NCBI GenBank assembly: GCA_966211335.1
Contig: CBIHNF010000001.1
Coordinates: forward strand, 1,860,001 to 1,924,000
Length of the DNA: 64,000 nucleotides
Direction: 5' to 3'
Source: JAPWJZ01 sp966211335
GTDB taxonomy: Bacteria > Pseudomonadota > Alphaproteobacteria > Micavibrionales > UBA2020
How positions within the stretch are numbered: position 1 is the stretch's first letter; every line of letters begins with the position of its first letter. The notes beneath the pieces are model-generated. The model had not been told where the DNA came from and made no database searches. It saw nothing but the letters and a program-made list of their open reading frames with translations. This document shows, one piece after another, positions 61,073-64,000 of the stretch. The translations under genes were made by a program, and so were the position numbers.

Positions 61073-62235
61073 ATTTTATAACCCTCTAGAAAATCCGCCA
61101 AAGCTTCTATCACTTTATCCTGATCGGATTGCGTTATATCATAGAACAAGGGTAGCCTGACAAGCCGGTCACTGTCGCGCGAGGTAAATTTATCTTCGCC
61201 GAAAAACGTGCCATATTTTAATCCTCCCGGACTAGAGTGCAGGGGTATATAATGAAAGGCAAGTTGAATACCCCGCGCTCGTGCATACAGAATGAAATCG
61301 TCCCTCTGACGCCTGTCCGCCAATTTCAAGAAAAAAATATGCCCATTGTGTCGGCAATTTTGAGGGATTTCCTGTAGCTCTAAGGGCTGTTTATTTTTCA
61401 AAAAGCTTATCTTTACGTCATAATATTGCCATGCGGAGATACGGGCTGTCGTAATTTCCAAGGCATGTTCAAGCTGTGCATAGAGAAAAGCGGCTTGTAA
61501 CTCGCTCGGAAGAAAACTGGATCCTATATCAGTCCAGGTGTATTTATCGGCGAGGCCAACAATGAATTGTTTTCGATTTGTACCCTTTTCCTGGATGATT
61601 TCTGCGCGTGAGATATATTGAGGATCGTTAATCACAAGCATGCCGCCTTCGCCGCATATTATATTTTTTGTTTCATGAAAGCTAAAACACGAGAGTTGGC
61701 CAAAGCTTCCTAGCGGACGCCCGGAATATTCAGCCATGATGGCTTGCGCTGCATCTTCAATCAAAACGAGGCCGTATTCGGCGATAATTTTGCAGATTTC
61801 ATCCATCTCGCAGCCCACGCCGGCATAGTGCACGACGACCACAGCTTTTGTTTTTTCTGTGACCGCGGCGGAAATAGCCGCCGCGGAAATATTCATCGTC
61901 AAGGGATCTACATCGACAAAAATTATTTTCGCGCCACGCAAGGCGAAAGCATTTGCCGTTGAGACGAAAGTGAAACTGGGCATGATAATCTCATCGCCAG
62001 CCTTACAGTCGATCAATAATGCAGCCATTTCCAAAGCCGCTGTACATGAGGGCGTAATAATGGCGCGCGGAGCGCTTAAACGCTCTTCAAACCATTGTTC
62101 ACATTTGCGGCTAAATGTCTTCCCACCAGACAGTTGCCGTTTTTCCAAAGCCTGGCCAATATATTCTTTTTCACTGCCTACGAGTGGTGGCCGATTGAAG
62201 GGAATGATAATTTGATTGTTCATTTCTAGAGCCAT
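61069..62235 (-). CDS. wecE: dTDP-4-amino-4,6-dideoxygalactose transaminase (WecE-like)
   Basis: This PLP fold-type I aminotransferase turns the 4-keto sugar from RfbB into dTDP-4-amino-4,6-dideoxygalactose. At 388 residues it is near the family length. It shows TPSCTAALEMAALL, MPSFTFVSTANAF, the PLP-Lys region SFHETKNI and GSSFLPSELQAAFL. The FHYIPLHSSPGG segment is close to WecE. The next gene on the strand, wecD-like, would acetylate the product. Confidence 0.88.
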   Translation of the reverse strand: MALEMNNQIIIPFNRPPLVGSEKEYIGQALEKRQLSGGKTFSRKCEQWFEERLSAPRAIITPSCTAALEMAALLIDCKAGDEIIMPSFTFVSTANAFALRGAKIIFVDVDPLTMNISAAAISAAVTEKTKAVVVVHYAGVGCEMDEICKIIAEYGLVLIEDAAQAIMAEYSGRPLGSFGQLSCFSFHETKNIICGEGGMLVINDPQYISRAEIIQEKGTNRKQFIVGLADKYTWTDIGSSFLPSELQAAFLYAQLEHALEITTARISAWQYYDVKISFLKNKQPLELQEIPQNCRHNGHIFFLKLADRRQRDDFILYARARGIQLAFHYIPLHSSPGGLKYGTFFGEDKFTSRDSDRLVRLPLFYDITQSDQDKVIEALADFLEGYKI

Positions 62236-62933
62236 CGATGAAACGTGTATACGGCTTCCGCAGGTTCAAATCCTAGCCGCTGGCAAACCTTTTGTACGGC
62301 AACGTTATTGAGCTGGGTTGAAATTCTGGCCTGTGTGGCCCCAAGGTTAGCAAGAAAAAAAATAGAATACTCAAGTAAAGAACGGTAAATCCCTCTTCGC
62401 TGCATGTCAGGGCTTACTGCATTCAGTGGAATGTTTCCATTGCTTTTTAATGTGATAAAGCCCACAACACGTCCCTCGCACTCGGCGACCAGGACGTGGT
62501 CAGCAACTGTCTTGGAGACACAGGATTGATATGCCCAATCCGAATAAATATCAGCGCAAGTATCGCGATCAATTCTCTTATCAGAATGATAATGACCGCC
62601 AGTATAATTTTGAAAGGCGCTTCGAGAGATTTCTTGGACCCTTAGCTCGTCTCCCGGACGTATTTCCCGGACATGAATATTTTCATTTTTTTGATAACGT
62701 TTTTTTGAAAGATCGAGCGATAGCCAGACGATGGTATCCATAAGTCTGCAGCCGCTTTCTTCGAGAGCCTGCGCAACATCAAGACGGTTGACATCACACC
62801 GCGCGATTAAAAATTTCACTGCGTGTGAGCGACAGAAGGATTGTAACTCTGGGAGGGTATCTAAAGTTAAGTGTTCAGCACGCGCGCAAACAATCCCAAA
62901 ACGAGCAGAATCCGTTTCAGAAATGCTAATCAT
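62226..62933 (-). CDS. GNAT acetyltransferase, probable WecD-like dTDP-fucosamine acetyltransferase
   Basis: The 235-residue protein carries a C-terminal GNAT fold with VLVAECEGRVVGFITL and an acetyl-CoA-binding segment around VSPDMQRRGIYRSLLEY. The N-terminal half is the less conserved substrate part. WecD adds an acetyl group to dTDP-4-amino-4,6-dideoxygalactose, making dTDP-Fuc4NAc. The position next to the WecE gene supports this, but the sequence alone would permit another amino sugar. Confidence 0.75.
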   Translation of the reverse strand: MISISETDSARFGIVCARAEHLTLDTLPELQSFCRSHAVKFLIARCDVNRLDVAQALEESGCRLMDTIVWLSLDLSKKRYQKNENIHVREIRPGDELRVQEISRSAFQNYTGGHYHSDKRIDRDTCADIYSDWAYQSCVSKTVADHVLVAECEGRVVGFITLKSNGNIPLNAVSPDMQRRGIYRSLLEYSIFFLANLGATQARISTQLNNVAVQKVCQRLGFEPAEAVYTFHRWL

Positions 62934-63852
62934 TAGTCCTCTCCCGAATAATTCCGAAAGGCTGTCCCATCGAGCGGAAATGAATGCGCGAGAGATACTC
63001 CCCCATGATGCCGAGCGAGAAGAGCTGTACCCCCGAGAAGAGGGAAATCATCGACGCTATAAAGGTAAACCCGGGAACGGCACCACCATGTATAAAATAA
63101 TTTATAAGCACATATAGAAAAATTATTAGACCCAAAAACATAAAAATGAAGCCTGCAAGACTAGCAACCTGCAGCGGGATCGATGAGAATGAGGTGATTA
63201 AATTTATCGCGTGCAATAATAATTTTCGAACATTGTACCCGGAAACGCCGCTGTGCCTCGGCTGGATATCTACGTTTATACTTGAAAAACGGTTCGTCGC
63301 CCACGTCAGTAAAATATCAACGTTTACGAAACGATCTTTATAATCGGCAAATGAGTTACGCAGGATTGTCCTGAACGCCCTGAAAGCACTTATGTTTTGG
63401 GCCTGCTCATATCCCATCAATTGCTGCATTACACATTTCACAGCTCTGGATGAAAAATTACGGGAAAGGCTATGCTTCAATGATGAGGATGTGCCATAAA
63501 CGACGTCGTGACCTTCCTGTAATTTTGTTAAGAGTTTATAAATTTCCTCCGGCGGATGCTGCAGATCATCGTCCATAGTTACAATGTAATCAAATTTTGC
63601 TTCGCGAATTGCCGTGAGCAGGGCGTTGTGTTGTCCATAATTCTTATTAAGGTTAATTCCCTTTATGAAACCATACTTTGCCGCCAGATTTTTAATCACA
63701 GCCCAGCTGTTGTCAGGACTACCGTCGCAAACCATCAAGACTTCGAATTGATCAGCGATACCCGGAAGAGTTTTTGCAAGCCGCTCAGCTAACTCCGGCA
63801 GAATAGCTTCGCTTCTATAAACAGGAATAAGAATGGAAACGCCTGTAAGCAT
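62926..63852 (-). CDS. Family 2 glycosyltransferase with C-terminal membrane helices
   Basis: The start at 63852 (MLTGVSIL) has GAGG six bases upstream. The frame is open back to 63978, but that part is atypical. The 308-residue protein has a family 2 glycosyltransferase domain with SILIPVYRSEAIL, VCDGSPDNSW and TMDDDLQHPPEEI (DxD-like metal site), then two membrane helices near the end. It resembles the ArnC/DPM1/GtrB group that transfers sugars to undecaprenyl phosphate. It probably handles a sugar from this operon. Confidence 0.8.
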   Translation of the reverse strand: MLTGVSILIPVYRSEAILPELAERLAKTLPGIADQFEVLMVCDGSPDNSWAVIKNLAAKYGFIKGINLNKNYGQHNALLTAIREAKFDYIVTMDDDLQHPPEEIYKLLTKLQEGHDVVYGTSSSLKHSLSRNFSSRAVKCVMQQLMGYEQAQNISAFRAFRTILRNSFADYKDRFVNVDILLTWATNRFSSINVDIQPRHSGVSGYNVRKLLLHAINLITSFSSIPLQVASLAGFIFMFLGLIIFLYVLINYFIHGGAVPGFTFIASMISLFSGVQLFSLGIMGEYLSRIHFRSMGQPFGIIRERTND

Positions 63853-63925
63853 CTGATCCTCAAAAAGGCTAATATTTCGCAATATTATCATATCCTGTAT
63901 AAAAAAAATCATTATTCCGAGTATA

Positions 63926-64000
63926 CTATTTTTTGTGGAAGCCATAGCGGATAAGTAATGCCAAATCGTCTGTTCCAAGCTCTGAAGAAAAATAATTCTC
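63926..64000 (-). CDS. Possible C-terminus of an upstream gene (partial)
   Basis: The last bases of the window hold a minus-strand frame of 24 codons ending at TAG (63926-63928), with sequence ending LIRYGFHKK. It might be the tail of the first gene of the operon, which extends beyond the window. Too short to identify. Confidence 0.3.
   Translation of the reverse strand, partial: ENYFSSELGTDDLALLIRYGFHKK

Noticed and set aside
1..64000. CRISPR arrays
   Set aside because: No regularly spaced direct repeats with unique spacers were seen; the only regular repeats are the paired TTACACA units.

Overview
The window is alphaproteobacterial chromosome interrupted by a large mobile region. Supporting signs are a MucR/Ros-type regulator, a UbiK-like protein, a HIG1-type two-helix membrane protein, an NDUFAF7/MidA-type methyltransferase, a COQ9/TetR-like protein, and a LexA box of the alphaproteobacterial direct-repeat type (GAAC-N7-GAAC). 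The species cannot be fixed from sequence alone.

Region 1 (1-32.3 kb) is ordinary core genome with moderately high GC. In order it holds the end of secD, secF and an Mth938-like gene; Fe-superoxide dismutase; a degenerate polysaccharide deacetylase; a RutE-like nitroreductase overlapping tsaB; mucR; proC; a YbjN protein and ubiK; lgt, a MidA-like methyltransferase and pgeF; prs; rplY, pth and ychF; an unknown protein coupled to a zeta-type kinase; an ankyrin protein; prpD, prpB and prpC of the 2-methylcitrate cycle, with three tiny opposite-strand genes inserted between prpB and prpC; a DNA glycosylase; ilvE; an OmpR/EnvZ-type two-component pair; an adenosine kinase-like gene and a YejA-type solute-binding protein; a lipoprotein; a family 9 glycosyltransferase; a HIG1 protein; an esterase; an HNH protein; dsbB; and a YqaA/DedA-type protein.

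Region 2 (32.4-59.0 kb) is a composite integrative and mobilizable element in a tRNA-Leu(CAA) gene. The host tRNA is cut at the anticodon loop. Its 5' half is at 32400-32439, and two copies of the 3' half lie at 56719-56775 and 58960-59016. A tyrosine integrase sits beside the left junction, and an intact, slightly different tRNA-Leu(CAA) follows it at 33935-34021, apparently replacing the broken gene. Paired TTACACA repeats, probably integrase arm sites, occur at the left end and about 64-66 bases before each right-hand core. A related pair at 39163 suggests several modules accreted side by side.

The cargo comprises: (a) a GC-rich aminolipid-like cluster (ATP-grasp ligase, MprF-like flippase, OlsA- and OlsB-like acyltransferases, a YqcI/YcgG heme-oxygenase-like hydroxylase and a DUF1989 protein); (b) an SOS-controlled umuD-umuC-SRAP operon; (c) ardC and DUF3606 genes; (d) a FIST sensor protein with a hybrid histidine kinase; (e) a mobC-relaxase operon; (f) the collapsed remains of a type I restriction system; (g) an AT-rich nuclease-helicase pair resembling a divergent Hachiman (HamAB) defence system; and (h) a 2.2 kb satellite-like module without an integrase. 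No conjugative secretion genes were seen, so transfer would need a helper.

Region 3 (59.1-64 kb) is a tightly overlapping minus-strand operon for a surface sugar: a family 2 glycosyltransferase followed by WecD-, WecE-, RfbB- and RfbA-like enzymes, together predicting dTDP-Fuc4NAc synthesis.
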